Assembly: GCA_030141605.1 (NCBI GenBank)
Contig: JAQGDQ010000981.1
Location: forward strand, 1-64,000
Direction: 5' to 3'
Length of the DNA stretch: 64,000 bases
Source of the DNA: Tubiluchus corallicola
Lineage: Eukaryota; Priapulida; Priapulimorpha; Priapulimorphida; Tubiluchidae
Positions 12,287 to 26,582 of the stretch are shown here, one piece after another (within the stretch, counting starts at the first letter, position 1; each line of letters starts with the position of its first letter). Below the pieces are notes generated by a model, which worked only from the letters and a program-made list of their open reading frames with translations, made no database searches and was not told the DNA's origin. A program made the translations under genes and the position numbers.

Positions 12287-12388
12287 TTTTCTGGCATGCT
12301 AAGAAGATTTTTCATAGTTTTTATCTGCTGGAAGTGGAAAGACATATCAGTTGCTAGCACCATGTCAATCACTAGACTACGAAATTCC
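12287..12388 (-). CDS. PDE1: PDE1 exon 11, catalytic domain
   Basis: Residues 400 (split Arg) to 433: EFRSLVIDMVLATDMSFHFQ followed by QIKTMKNLLSMPE. The VIDMVLATDMS helix is diagnostic of class I phosphodiesterases, and the downstream wording is that of invertebrate PDE1. Acceptor TTGTTTCAG, donor GTAAGC, both phase 2. Confidence 0.96.
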
Positions 12389-12941
12389 CTGAAACAATGT
12401 TTAAACTTGTTTTAATAATGTACAGTATTCCAAGATTTACAGCTATTTATTGCTATATAATGTCCATAATGTACAGCCACCCATAGCGAACCATAGTGCA
12501 ACATAATGATGATAATAAAATCCAATATAGTAGCATGAATTCATTAACCACACCATATCTTTAATAACCTTTAGCATATCCCAAGCTAGTTTGTTCATAT
12601 CAATTTTGAGATCAGTATTCAGCAGAAATTATTATTCACGCACCGAGGGAGTGATAAGAAACTCTGGAGGAGTTTATCAAAGTAACAACTTGCTGTGAAA
12701 GTTCTGTCCTATTGCTTCTTTACAACATTTTTGAATTGACAAGGTATAGCATCAAAATGTGCTGCTGTATTAATGTGGCATGGCAATCTCAACATGTACC
12801 AGAGAAGCCTAAAACGAACTGGTGGTTAAACTTCCATCTTTTATTTTAGCTTCTTGAGCATAATATAATCAAACAAGATCTTTTTAAGACATTACACAAC
12901 AGTATATATTCACTATGCTCAACAACATATAAACAACTCAC
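12389..12941 (-). other. PDE1 intron 10
   Basis: GTGAGT donor to TTTCAG acceptor. Nothing further recognised. Confidence 0.6.
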
Positions 12942-13067
12942 CTATATTCTTCTTTCGATAAGTTGTGAATGATATTGTAATCGTCATCTTTCAGTAGTCT
13001 GAAAGTTGAGCTGATGTGATGGTTCTCTAACACTGCTCTGTCATTATACAGCACAGCAAAATCAGAA
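12942..13067 (-). CDS. PDE1: PDE1 exon 10, catalytic domain
   Basis: Residues 358 (split Gly) to 399: SDFAVLYNDRAVLENHHISS then TFRLLKDDDYNIIHNLSKEEY. YNDR-VLENHH is invariant in PDE1; ENHH contributes to the metal-site surroundings. Acceptor CTATTTTAG and donor TATAG|GTGAGT, both phase 2. Confidence 0.97.
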
Positions 13068-13290
13068 CTAAAATAGAGAAAAAGTATCATGTTATGATTA
13101 GGCAGGCATTATCAACCATGACAACTTTACACATTATCTGAAGTTCTATAACAACAATTAATTTACTTGAAATGTAATAATGTGCATTCAAGAATATATT
13201 TTAAGGACTAAAATGTGGCAAAATTCCCCCTACACTACATTTTACACTACCATATTTTTACCTTTGCTTTGGTCTAAATTTTTTACTTAC

Positions 13291-13391
13291 CCGGACATTA
13301 TGTGATAGTTATTTGTTGTTCCTGTGTGTTCGTAATCATGTATCAATGCTGAGATTATTACTGCAAATATTTCAAGATCTGTCAACCATTG
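13291..13391 (-). CDS. PDE1: PDE1 exon 9, HD metal-binding motif
   Basis: Residues 325-357. QWLTDLEIFAVIISALIHDY contains the metal ligands His342 and Asp343, followed by EHTGTTNNYHIMSG. The family consensus is LTELEI-AAIHDYEHTGTTN. HIMSGSD replaces the vertebrate HIQTRSD and is similar to invertebrate forms. Acceptor TTTCAG (phase 0), donor GTAAGT (phase 2). Confidence 0.97.
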
Positions 13392-14247
13392 CTGAAATTA
13401 TAAAATGAGCTTGATTTAGCTAGCTTGATTTGTTCATCTGTCTGTATATCTCACTCAAATGCAACAGAAATGATACAAATTCTGTGATAGAAAATGTCAC
13501 ATTTTTTTCAAGTGGAAGGGTCAAAGGTCAATGCATGGCGCAAAATAACATTATCGTGTACATTTTGGTCAACATTAAACAAAATAGAAGTTCCCCACTT
13601 CACCCTCAATGAAATTAAAAATATATTACTAACATTGCTGACTAATTAATTATATATATATACATATTAACCCATTTTATTGTATTGTCAATTTATTATT
13701 GTATCATTTGTATTTATTTGTGAGTACATATATGTGACAATATGCAAATGAAAATAGTACATATTAACATACATGAATTACTCACCATCTCTAATTGGTT
13801 TCACATTAACAAACTATCTTTAAATATCAGTAAAACTAAATGCATAATTTTTAGACCGAAAAATACAAATATTCCACAAAATCAAAATTTTATGATTGGT
13901 AATGTCAACATCGAAATAGTAAAAGAAGTAAAATTCTTGGGGATAATTTTACAAGAACATCTAGACTAATTTAAAAATATATTGATAAAAAACATCAAAA
14001 AGTCTAGGAATCATTACTTATATCTGACATCTTTCAAAATCATGCATAATTACTTTATATAATAGCTTAATTCTTCCTTATCTTAATTACTGTTCCATTC
14101 TTTGGGGAAAAACATATATTTCAAAATAATCTAATCTAAAGGCAGCCCAAAAAAAATTTTTGCATATTCTTTATAAACAAAATAGATAACACCCATTTTA
14201 AAGAAAGTAAAATATTATTAGTTGATGATTTAGTTAATTATAATCTA

Positions 14248-14249
14248 GG

Positions 14250-14286
<37 letters not shown>

Positions 14287-14288
14287 AT
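14248..14288. repeat. (TA)n/(TG)n microsatellite
   Basis: A TA run passing into GTGTGTGT, inside the retrotransposon relic. Confidence 0.9.
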
Positions 14289-14639
14289 GTATAAAAAAGT
14301 TAAAAACTACATCCAATCTTTTTTAATAATCTAGTTCAATTAAATGTTAATTCTCATAGTACTAGGACAAATGAATGTGCAGTACTGCAGAACAAACACA
14401 GCCAGACATCATTTAACATCCACAGGGCCTTTACTATGGAATAAACTTTGCCTAGAAATAAACAATACTTAATCAGAGCATATATTCAAACGTAAATTTA
14501 AGAAATCAATTCTTGAGTCATATGGGCCTAATTAGTCAATTTTTCTAATTGAAAGTAACACATCTTTTTATATAGTTCAATATTTTGACACAATTTTTGT
14601 AACACTGCAAAAACTGACAAATTTGATTTAAACCATTGA

Positions 14640-14748
14640 TCCTGGCACATTATCACCACTAGCATCAATTCATTATCATTGTCATCAGCATTAATATCAT
14701 CATCGTTGTCAGCATTATCATCAACATCATCATTATCATTTTTTTGCA
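14640..14748. repeat. Cryptic (ATC/ATT) trinucleotide repeat
   Basis: Degenerate CAT/ATC/GTC triplets over about 110 bp. The minus-strand Asp/Asn-rich frame through it is a by-product. Confidence 0.8.
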
Positions 14749-15268
14749 TCTGTTTGCTTCGCTCCATTTAACGTATTTTTTTAGTTGTTGTTTATATCAT
14801 TAATTTAGTTTTATCCATGTTGAGTGTAGCTCATAAATTAATTTCTTCTGCTGCAGTCATTGCACTGTAATGCACTGTTAATTAGTAATTTTATGACTTT
14901 TATTTCTGTATGTGCTAAATGGATGAATAAATAAATCTAAATCTACACTACAACCATCTTGTAACAGGGGAAAAATAATCTTGGTCATACTGGGCAATAT
15001 TACCCATCTAGAAAGCAAACAACTGAATGATAAAGGGATTGTGTACTACATGCACTAATTTTGTTATATTTCTGAGAGTACAAGATTAACACTAATTAGT
15101 CAAGGGATACCTGGCTACTGGGCGACATGTTTGTCTAATTACGAAAGCAACTGCATCTAACTAACTTTAAGAAATACAAATACTGAAATTTTAAAAGTCT
15201 CCTGCTTTGCAACAATGTTTAAAACAAAAATCTCTTATTTTCAATAGACTCTGGTAAAAATTGCTTAC

Positions 15269-15409
15269 CATGAGACCTGTTTGAAACATAATGTGGTGAA
15301 CCGTTTGCGTCACATCAGCAGCATGTACAAGGTTGTGATATGGGTTTTTGTGCTTACTGTAACCTACTTCCAATTGGGTTAGAAAAGCCTCTGTAACTTG
15401 TGCTGAGCA
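15269..15409 (-). CDS. PDE1: PDE1 exon 8, catalytic His and first metal ligand
   Basis: Residues 278-324. LEVGYSKHKNPYHNLVHAAD then VTQTVHHIMFQTGLM is the class I phosphodiesterase signature: His302 (YHN) is the proton donor and His306 a metal ligand. The first residues, CSAQVTEAF, diverge from the vertebrate IPISALVSF. Acceptor TTTTTCAG and donor ATG|GTAAGC, both phase 0. Confidence 0.97.
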
Positions 15410-15957
15410 CTGAAAAATTATTTTTCAACATTAATTTGGTGAAATTTAAACTGCTTTTAAGTTGCACATATGCTGCTTATTTACTGCAGAGATAGCTGAA
15501 ATTGAAAAAACACAGCAGTTGTAAATTGCTTGAAAACTTTTTGCAGACGTTTTAGCAATTACAGCAAAAGTTCTGCTGGGTTCTGAGTATGTTTAAAACG
15601 GCATGCTGCACAATTGTAGGTAGCTGGTATACAACTTTAATATCCTCGTTGCTGCATTTAAATGACTTCAAAGATCACATTTCATATAATAGGCGAGATC
15701 TAAGCTGCTTTATCTGATGCCTATTTCAATTTATATTCAAAAACATTCATTCATTGCTTTGACAGAGCAGGCACTTAACAAAGAAGTGATGTCGTAATAT
15801 AGCCATTAAAAGTAGCGGAAATTGTAACATAAACTCCCGGTTATCCGCTATTAATACCTAGCGATCACATTTCAGCAGCAGTAAACTGGCATTTGTAAGA
15901 AATAAATAGCTATTTGCCAGTTTATAAAAGCACTAACAATGTTTCGCCTAAACTAAC
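15410..15957 (-). other. PDE1 intron 7
   Basis: GTTAGT donor to TTTTTCAG acceptor. No repeats or exons recognised. Confidence 0.6.
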
Positions 15958-16074
15958 CTTAAATTTGATAAGGATGTCGTATCTTGTGAGCAGTTCATAG
16001 CCTACGTATCTCAGGGCTTGATTTCCGGAAACGTCATTTACAGCAAACACATCAAATGACCAAGAGTCAATCGT
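15958..16074 (-). CDS. PDE1: PDE1 exon 7, start of catalytic domain
   Basis: Residues 239-277. TIDSWSFDVFAVNDVSGNQA and LRYVGYELLTRYDILIKFK match the family pattern 'VDKWSFDVF.LNE.SGDHAL...YELLTRYDLI.RFK'. Acceptor ATTTTCAG, donor AAG|GTTAGT, both phase 0. Confidence 0.96.
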
Positions 16075-18731
<2,657 letters not shown>

Positions 18732-18798
18732 CTTTAGTTGCATGATGACTTGGGGTGGAAACTGCATTCCAGCAGAACTGGACATACGGCGGTAAATT
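18732..18798 (-). CDS. PDE1: PDE1 exon 6
   Basis: Short exon, residues 216 (split Arg) to 238: IYRRMSSSAGMQFPPQVIMQ then LK. It corresponds to 'MYRRT..MVGL.YPP.VI.ALK' of vertebrate PDE1C. Acceptor ATATTTCAG (phase 2), donor AAG|GTAGTT (phase 0; weaker than the others and followed closely by a pyrimidine array). Confidence 0.92.
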
Positions 18799-20550
18799 CT
18801 GAAATATTATTTTAAAGATGAAATATCGTATTTCATAATTGCCCTGACATGTACATTGTTGTTTAAAATACGTGATAAAAAGACGCTATGCCAAAAATTA
18901 GCTAATTATTTAATATCTAGGTTTTGCAAATACTGCTCGAAGAGTTCTGGATTTCTATAATAAAATTTGACAGATTTTGAAGCAGATACGGTAGTTGTTA
19001 CAGGGGTCATTCCATGGGTAGGGTACACGTTTGTGTCGCATGACATTAACTAATCTTACACTGCATTGACTATAGAGCATCAATTTTTTATGAGCTCACA
19101 AACATAAATTGTATTAGGAGACTAGTTAACCAACGCTGAAATTCATACAGAATATATGTTTTAATAACTTAATATATGCTATTTGTCAATTCTGTTACTG
19201 TCCTCTACACAATACAGCATCTTGCTTGTATATGTTCATTGTTGTTTGAGGCTGCGCTGACTTCTGTAAATGTGGAGAGTCAAATTTAGAAACTCTGTAA
19301 GCGAAACTAAGCAATGAAATTATTAGTTGAAAAAAGTCATAGAATTTAATCGTTACTTTTGTTGCATTTCTTTACGTCTCAAGCTTATGAATCAACTCTG
19401 CTACTTCCCATTTTTATTATCATAATAATGATTTATCACCAACATCAGATTATTACTACACCAGTTTATCTCAGCTACACACTCTTTAGAAATGAAGAAT
19501 AAGTTTTAGAATGTTTGCCATACGCGAATTTAGTTGAATTGTCAACTCTGTTACTGTTATGTTTGTAACAGGGTTGACTATAAAAAATAAATCACCAGGC
19601 TTTGTTATAAATGCGATTTTCACAGTAAGTAATATACTCTATAAGTTAAAATAAAGACTTTGAAGCACCTTGCCGGATGAGTGTTTACATTGCACGGAAA
19701 CCGGATGACGCCATTTTTCGTCTAAAATGAGTGAGCCTAAGTATAAAGTAATCACGACTTTAAATTTATTTTACTAAGTACATGAGATGCTTATCAAATT
19801 TTATTGTTGAAACTATTTAACGTTTTTCCCAAATATTAAAATAAGCTCAACCTCCTGAGAGACTTGGCTTTTGCTTTAAGCACCAAGTAGCGCGGTTAAG
19901 AAAATATAAGCCAAAACTAACTTCCATGCAAATCGTAATGGAGTTGATGGAAGATAACAGGTAGATGCGTTGTTTGGGCAATAATAGGTTAACTAGTGAG
20001 AGTTAAGCCTGCAAACTTTTTGGGCTATATTTTAAAAACATTTGCAATAATCAGAAGACGATAGTTTCTTTTAAGTAAATATACGATTTTTTCACATTTT
20101 CCTGATACAAATTGTATCCTACCCGTAGAATGACCCGTAGTATAGTCAAGTTCCCATAAAATTATTGTAGAAAATCTCGCAAAATGTACTTAGTTCACCT
20201 TTCAAAAATTTCTATCCCATTTACTAAGTAACTGCAAATTACCTCAAAATGAATAACACATCAAACAAGGTTTAGTAGCTTATTATATATTACTGACTCA
20301 GAAATCATATAGTGCAGAAAAGTACTGATGTAGATATATATAGATAATCTGTTACGTGATATTTTTGCATACGGAAATTTTCACAATTTGCTAACATTTT
20401 CGTGAGCATGAAGTTTTACTTAGTTTTCAAGAACGAAAATTTAGGTCGACCATTTGTAAGTTTAACATAAGCGATATGATAGAATTACTGAAATAAGAAA
20501 AAATATAAACTGCATGGTGAAAAACGACTAACTGAGTATGAAAAAATTAC
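18799..20550 (-). other. PDE1 intron 5
   Basis: GTAATT donor to TTTCAG acceptor. AT-rich; nothing recognised. Confidence 0.6.
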
Positions 20551-20733
20551 CGCTCGATAAATATGCCAGTTCGGATAGCGTGAGCCACACTTCTAAACCT
20601 GGGCTTATCCTCCCCCCTCCGCCGCACGTTGCTAAGCTGTCGAGTGAATGTGGAAGCCAGCCACTCTCGCACTTCGTTGGGTACCGCATCCGGTTCAACT
20701 TCCGACAGTTCATCATCTTCATCACACAAACGC
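20551..20733 (-). CDS. PDE1: PDE1 exon 5, inhibitory/linker region
   Basis: Residues 155 (split Arg) to 215. It starts RRLCDEDDELSEVEPDAVPN, then VREWLASTFTRQ, RGEDKPRFRSVAHAIR and TGIFIER. These match the strongly conserved PDE1 N-terminal module 'RRLLDTEDELSDIQ.DAVPSEVRDWLASTFTR...EKP.FRSIVHAVQAGIFVER'. This region couples calmodulin binding to release of autoinhibition in known PDE1s. Acceptor CTGCAG and donor CG|GTAATT, both phase 2. Confidence 0.97.
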
Positions 20734-23700
20734 CTGCAGAATGATTAGATTACTGAGCAATTGTCTGTAGGAGTTTTTCAACTCGGCTGTGCATTGACAA
20801 TACATCAGTGACGACACTGACAAGAAATAAATCATTCAAAACCACTTTCCGTCACACAAGAAAATTAATTTCTTACTTCTAGATTAGGAAGAACGGCGAG
20901 AAAGTTTTTCTTGTTAACTAAGCATGTGCGCATGCTGTATGAGTGTTAACATGAAAAATCAGACCTATGTTATGCCTGTACAGGACTTTCTTGTTTGTAC
21001 CAATAGACAAGAAGGACCAAATCGATAGATTAATACCCTGAATTACAAAAACGTTGCAACATACACACAGGGAAATTTCACATAGAACAGCTAGCGTGTG
21101 TATAATGTCTTTATGACGACATGGACGGGTTCATATATTGTTAGCAGGGCACTAGCAAAGTAATTTTCTTAATGCATTCATTATTGACACGAATAAAATC
21201 ACATTAAATAAGAAAATGTAACACGATAATGGATAAGAAGATGAAGATCTGGCTCTTCTTATGCAAACAGTAAATTTCAGAATGATACCAATATGATGCA
21301 AATCTGATTGTAAAAATGATACAAGCTCGGTTACGGCAGCAGAAGGCTGAATTAGACAGAGTTAGTAACGTTAACGTCTATTGAGTAGGCTATGTAGCAA
21401 TAAAATATTAACGTATGGAGTTAAATCTGCAGACAAAAGGTGCTTAATTAAAGAGCGCATAGCGCTGATCTATAATTGATAACTCTGTTTCCAAAATTGA
21501 AGAGCTGATTTTCTCAACGCGTGGATAAATTTATCATATAAACTACCTGTCTTAGTGTATAGAATCTGTGGCCATATATGTATTCTGTGGGCAAAATATC
21601 AAGAATACGTGGCTTCTCTTGTCAGGAATATTACTTTGAGTTTCACCAAATGGATAATAACACCCAAACAAAAAGAATCCGTTTCAGGATCCCGCTGAGC
21701 AAAATGGCTAACATTAGACAAGAAATTTTCCTGATGATTTTCGACAATAATTATTGTGCTGTAACATCAGTTTGTTTGGAAAAATCCCTTTAAGGTCTTA
21801 TGCCGTATCGAAGTTGCCTTATAAGAAATAAACTGCAACGAAAGAAAACAGTTTTTGCTGCTCTACGACGTTTTGGTTAATTAGCCTTTTTTGGAAATAC
21901 TTGACAAAAATTTTCTTGCTTTTCTCAACAAATAATTTTAAGTCATAAAATTTTAACATTCTGAGCTGGTTGCTATAATCGATTTAACGCAGCTATTGTC
22001 TTTTATAGAGAAGCCCCTTGGGGAAAGATCCGTAAAAATGCTGTGCAAATTATTCATTACCGCATGGTCTTTTGGAAAACATTGATCAGAAGCTGATGAC
22101 ACAGCTGAGTCAACAGTTGTGACAATAATATATGTAGGTCATATGTCTTTATACATATTATATATACGTGTGCTGTAACAAGAATACTTGGTAATAACTA
22201 ACAAAACAGTGCACATGTAAAAGTAAACAGATCATTTAAGCTATGTAAGACTGAGAAACTACTAGTGCATATAGTATGAAGTAATAGTTAGTAGTGAATA
22301 TATATATATATATATATATGTAATGTAAAGCAATAACACCTTCTTATTCAAGCTACGTACCACATCAAAAACAAAATATTATTTTTAAAACATGAAAAGT
22401 GAATCAAAGTCTGAAGCTAGGCAAGTACTAAAAGCTACTACCAGCTATTACATGTGGCAGTGTAGTAAACTAGTATAGCAGAGAAATGTTGTAAAATCAT
22501 TTATTATTTCATAGAACCAATACTGATAACATAGATTCAGTTTGTCATAAGAACGTCTGGCACAAGTATTTGTTTTAAGGCGTAAGCCAAGTAAGTGGCT
22601 GACATAATATAAGTCATTTTTTGCTAATATAAGGGGAGAAATTTTGGTTCTGATCATAACGAAGGAGGGGAAAATTATGCGGCTTTGGGGTAAAAATGAC
22701 GCAAATGGTTTGTGGTGATAGGTTGAATAAGAAGTGTTATGTAATAGACAGGCACCTGGCCCATATCCGAGTGCAGTCAGTGAGGGAGCGTGAATCACCA
22801 ACACGTGTGCTACTTGTGGCTTGGTCTAGTGAGAGCCTAGAGCAATAACAACCACAAGTGAATCTACATGCGTATAAAGAAGATCCCCAGACAAAAGTTA
22901 AAGTAGTAGGCAGTAATTGCCACAAAGTGCTGCATTGTCAAAATTTTCACTAAAAAATGTGTTGCCGCCATGGTCAAGGATATTATTCGAGCAAAGAGCA
23001 CGCGTGAGAACCCTGTTTTGAATAATCTAGTTTGTCCAACTTTATAAAACCTTGTTGTTTCAATGATTTATGGTCGTTAACAATATCTTGGTTGAGTTGG
23101 CATAAATATGTTTTTCATAAATTCCCATGCATGCAAACAAACCAATTTGGAACCTATTAAGACGTGATACGTACTGTCCTTTCTTGGATGAAGGCAAATC
23201 CCAATAAAAAATAGAATTTTGTACACACTGACTATTATTTATGATCGACTAATAACTACGTTGTTGTAATTGTGAGTACAATAACTCACAGAGAGTTTTT
23301 GAGCTTTGAGAATTGTTACAAAGTACAGTTTTAAAATCCCAGTCATTAATAATACAGAACTGATTGCAAATCATTTATGTAATTAGATATTTATACATAT
23401 ATATTATATTGTATACATTTCATTGCTGCTTTAGGAATGCATTATTGCTTATTGCAGGAACAAATGAAGAGAATTCAAGAACCACGTTTGACATCAAGAA
23501 TAAGACTGACTTATTAAACACTAGGTACCAAATTATTATGAGTTAATGGCTAACATCCAGAAATCACAGCGGCAACAGAAAAATGAAAAAAGTCATTAAA
23601 TAAGATGCTAGCACTCATATTTAAAAAATATTTAAATTGTGCAGTGCCAAGATCAAGTGCATAAATTTAAAAATTTCATAATCTACGTTAAATGTGCATA

Positions 23701-24032
23701 TGCATGGCTGCATTAAACTGGCATTGTTACACTGCCTATTTTTAACATGCAAACTTGCTTTAGTAAGTTATAGAGTAGAAGCACAGCAATTACGCAGACG
23801 TGCGGCCTCTCTACACACCGTTAAGACAACATTATTGTGATTATAGCAATAGAGCAGATTTAAGAATTCACAGCACACAAACAGAGATCCACATCAACAA
23901 TTAACCTTCTACACTGATGAATAATTCTGCATAAATACGATGGATTCACAACCTGTAGTTCTAGTTATCACAATAAACATGCTGAAGCTAATATAACCTC
24001 ACCCCACAGGCAGTTTAGGACAATTCTCATAC
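20734..24032 (-). other. PDE1 intron 4
   Basis: GTATGA donor to CTGCAG acceptor. It holds a short (TA)n run near 22299-22319. Long minus-strand frames around 22450-22920 have no motif and are taken as chance. Confidence 0.6.
22299..22319. repeat. (TA)n microsatellite
   Basis: About ten TA units in intron 4 of PDE1. Confidence 0.9.
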
Positions 24033-24150
24033 CTAGTTTCATCTACATAAACAGCCTCTAGTACGGAGGCAGCGTAATGTAGATTTTTCCTGAGATCTTC
24101 TGCAGAAATTTCAGAGTTCTTTTCCAACTGTCGGAGGATGTACCGTAACC
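24033..24150 (-). CDS. PDE1: PDE1 exon 4, calmodulin-binding exon with frame conflict
   Basis: The downstream part is clear: ISAEDLRKNLHYAASVLEAV then YVDETR, a conserved PDE1 block in frame with exon 5. The first ~30 nt encode LRYILRQLEK in another frame. That is the family's calmodulin-binding segment (compare LLRYMVKQLENG in PDE1B and RLRCLVKQLERG in PDE1A). It uses the phase-2 start expected at this point of PDE1A. The two frames meet at an A5 run (plus-strand T run 24120-24124): with five A the conserved frame hits TGA three codons later; with four it would continue correctly. The frame open throughout the exon as given reads GYGTSSDSWKKNSEIS, unlike any PDE1, and joins in phase 1 to the GT donor of exon 3. 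Acceptor TTTTCCAG, donor GTATGA. Confidence 0.9.
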
Positions 24151-24636
24151 TGGAAAATTTAGATTACCTGTAAGTCTAAGACCGGTGTGATGAATCTTTA
24201 ATGTTATAAACTAGCATTAAATTATCATGCAGTTTTCTGTATAGTTTATTTATGAAAATTACATGAACGGCTGAAGTACTGCCCTTATAAAAAGTTCCTG
24301 AAGAAATTATATACTAATGAGTACACCAGTGGTATTTTCAGGTCTGTTATATCACGTTCCTGTGCCATCCAAATTTGGGTAAGAAAAGTTATGCGGGGAC
24401 AACACAAAAAGGCTACTTATGACAAAATATCAAAGTTATGCGTAAATAAAGCTCAAAATACGTTCAAAAAGGTTCACTTTAATAGAAATGGTCAGAAAGA
24501 AAGCTATTACTTCAAAGCCATTTTAGGAGAAATGGATTTTTTCGCTATTGAACAGAACTTCTTTTGTACAGTTGGGCTTTCAAACTGCGACAGTTTCTTT
24601 TTCTACTCTAGTAATTAAATTGTTCAGAAAGCTTGC

Positions 24637-24829
24637 CTTAAGGAGGCTTTATCACAGGCGTCAGGGGTATCGATGGCAGGAAGGATGTCAGTTCGCAAAT
24701 CCACTACCAGAGAATCATCCAATTGTTTCACTTTTGTACCTGCTGATGCACTTGCCGATGAAGGTAATGAACCATTAGGAAGATTCTTTCGACTAGTGCT
24801 TTTTTTGAACACTGTAAATGAACCTTGCT
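24637..24829 (-). CDS. PDE1: PDE1 exon 3 (two possible 3' ends)
   Basis: Acceptor TTCTTTCAG at 24831-24830, entering in phase 1 from exon 2. The first part reads KQGSFTVFKKSTSRKNLPNG SLPSSASASA, a basic then Ser-rich, probably disordered region. A canonical GT donor follows position 24740 (GCAG|GTACAA, phase 1) and keeps the gene in frame through exon 4 as sequenced. If it is not used, the frame stays open (KVKQLDDSLVVDLRTDILPA, then DACDKASLR) to a GC donor AAG|GCAAGC after 24637, phase 2. That is the phase needed to read the conserved LRYILRQLEK start of exon 4. Both ends are plausible; the short form is the one consistent with an uninterrupted frame. Not conserved with vertebrate N-termini. 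Confidence 0.7.
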
Positions 24830-26582
24830 CTGAAAGAACAGCAAAATAAAATGTAAAAATGCAAGGTATCAGACTTATGAATTTGGTACCACTAGTGTCT
24901 GTGATCAATGCTACTTCTGTAACTAATCTGCATAGTCTAAGGATCAGGATGAGCAGATAAATCGAGCTCACTTTTGAATCAAAGGTTTGATTCTACGGCA
25001 CCGGTTGCAACGTCTTTAAAAGTGAACCACTTGTCCTGTTATTAACATGATAATCAACAACCTTCGTTATCATCATCAGTATTATCTTCATCACCATCAC
25101 CATCGACAACATTTAGGCATATTATTTTCGCAGCCTAGAAATTGTGTATTGGTGATACATGTTATGTATTAACCTTTTTCATAAGTCTAAAGTAGTCGCT
25201 ACTAATAACAAAATGCATATACCAAGGTAAATATCATGACCTACCCTATCATATTTCACGTAATGTGACATTATGTGTGAATAAAGATGATAGTACATTT
25301 TAGAGGTTTATGATTAATAATTCGTAATTTCAAACTCTGCTATCAACTAGCAGGACAATAAGTGTGACTACTATTAAGTGTTGTTCTAAGCTGTATAAAA
25401 ATTCATCACCTCCGCGTCCGCCACCGCCACCGCCACCGACACCGACACCACCACCACCACCACCACCACCACTTTCATCATCATCATTATCATCCCTTGT
25501 CGCCGTGGCCACCATGATCATCCTCTTAATCCATTCTGTCAAATTGCCTATCAATTTAAAGATCATTCTCTTCGATGAATTTGATAAAGTTGACAAAAAA
25601 CTTTCTGCAGTAACTTAACCCCTTTTTTGCTAGGAGTGCGTGTAGTTGAAGTGCATAATTTTACTTTTCTAGGAAGCAGCTATCATCTGCAGCGTTCTAA
25701 CTAGTGATCCATTAAGCCTACTGCATGTTCGTTTGCCGAAGTACAGTGATCCATTAGATGTGCGTGTGTAAATGAAAGCCAAGAGGGAAACTACTTGTCT
25801 TTCGAATTAATCAGTCGCTGTAAGCATCTGGCAAGTGGTAATCAGTTAAAGTGATTAAAATGGAGTGGGAAAAGCATTCTCTCCGTCACCCATGATTTTA
25901 GTAGTTTTATACTTTTTACATTTGAAAACAGGCAGACATTGTTGTATTAAATTTGAGACATCAACACTAGATACATATCTTTAAGTATTGCCGATTCCAA
26001 TTACATAAGTACGGCGCACTGAGGCGTTAAACCAGCCATGATTAAGTCGCTGAAATACGTTAAATATAAAAAAGCTTATAATAGGAAGTTCAAATTTATT
26101 TATGAAAGTCAACTGATGTGAACGGATAAAACGTACGATTACGGTCTGGACTAGGCTTTTCAACCTGACCTACGTAATAAAATTATTATAATTTTATATC
26201 TCTAAATAAACAATTTTATTAGTATTTGAGGTCGTTTACCTTTGTAGTTCTTATGCAAACTAGTATACATACAAGTATCATACATACGCTAGTTACGTGT
26301 GCTCAGTAATTATTTATATGATACATGAAAACGTGAAAATTGTACTAATATGCCATATAAAATAGGTAAAACTTTTTATCGGAATTCATTTTATTGCCGT
26401 ATCATCTTTTAATGTGTACAGATTCTATTCATAAATACAAAAAATTCTAAAAACTCCGTGAAATGACCTTTGAAGAAAAATTCAAATAGTTGAATGGAAA
26501 TTTTGCATTTTGGGTATGAGAAATTGCTCTTACACATTATAGGAAGTAAATAAAGTAACTAAAGTACCGCTTTTTTACTTAC
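24830..26582 (-). other. PDE1 intron 2
   Basis: GTAAGT donor to TTTCAG acceptor. It contains degenerate ATC/ACC triplets (25065-25110) and the trinucleotide repeat at 25408-25496. Confidence 0.6.
25408..25496. repeat. (CCG/CCA/TCA)n trinucleotide repeat
   Basis: CCGCCA units pass into pure CCA, then TCA, on the plus strand. The Pro-rich and Gly-rich open frames across it are artefacts. Confidence 0.95.

Larger units (their letters stand above)
13742..14945 (+). mobile_element. Decayed non-LTR retrotransposon, 3' part of RT ORF
   Basis: The plus strand carries a broken reverse-transcriptase reading frame. SNWFHINKLSLNISKTKCII and VKEVKFLGIILQEHLD (13742-13969) match the late-RT pattern 'WF..NKLSLN..KT..M.F' and 'V..TKFLGI..D..L'. 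After a stop, LYNSLILPYLNYCSILWG (about 14055-14110) is the thumb-region block. LLWNKLCLEI and FKRKFKKSILESYGPN (14430-14530) resemble the C-terminal end of such ORFs. Stops and frameshifts separate these pieces, so it is dead. The 3' end is AT-rich and closes with AATAAATAAATCTAAATCTA, a tail typical of LINE insertions. The 5' part is missing. Clade is not resolved. Confidence 0.8.
13392..15268 (-). other. PDE1 intron 8
   Basis: GTAAGC donor to TTTCAG acceptor. Most of it is occupied by a decayed non-LTR retrotransposon in the opposite orientation (13742-14945). Confidence 0.65.

Noticed and set aside
24391-24778. Plus-strand frames between PDE1 exons 3 and 4
   Set aside because: No motif, within a short intron and antisense to exon 3.
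25330-25618. Pro-rich or Gly-rich proteins
   Set aside because: Arise from the CCG/CCA/TCA repeat.
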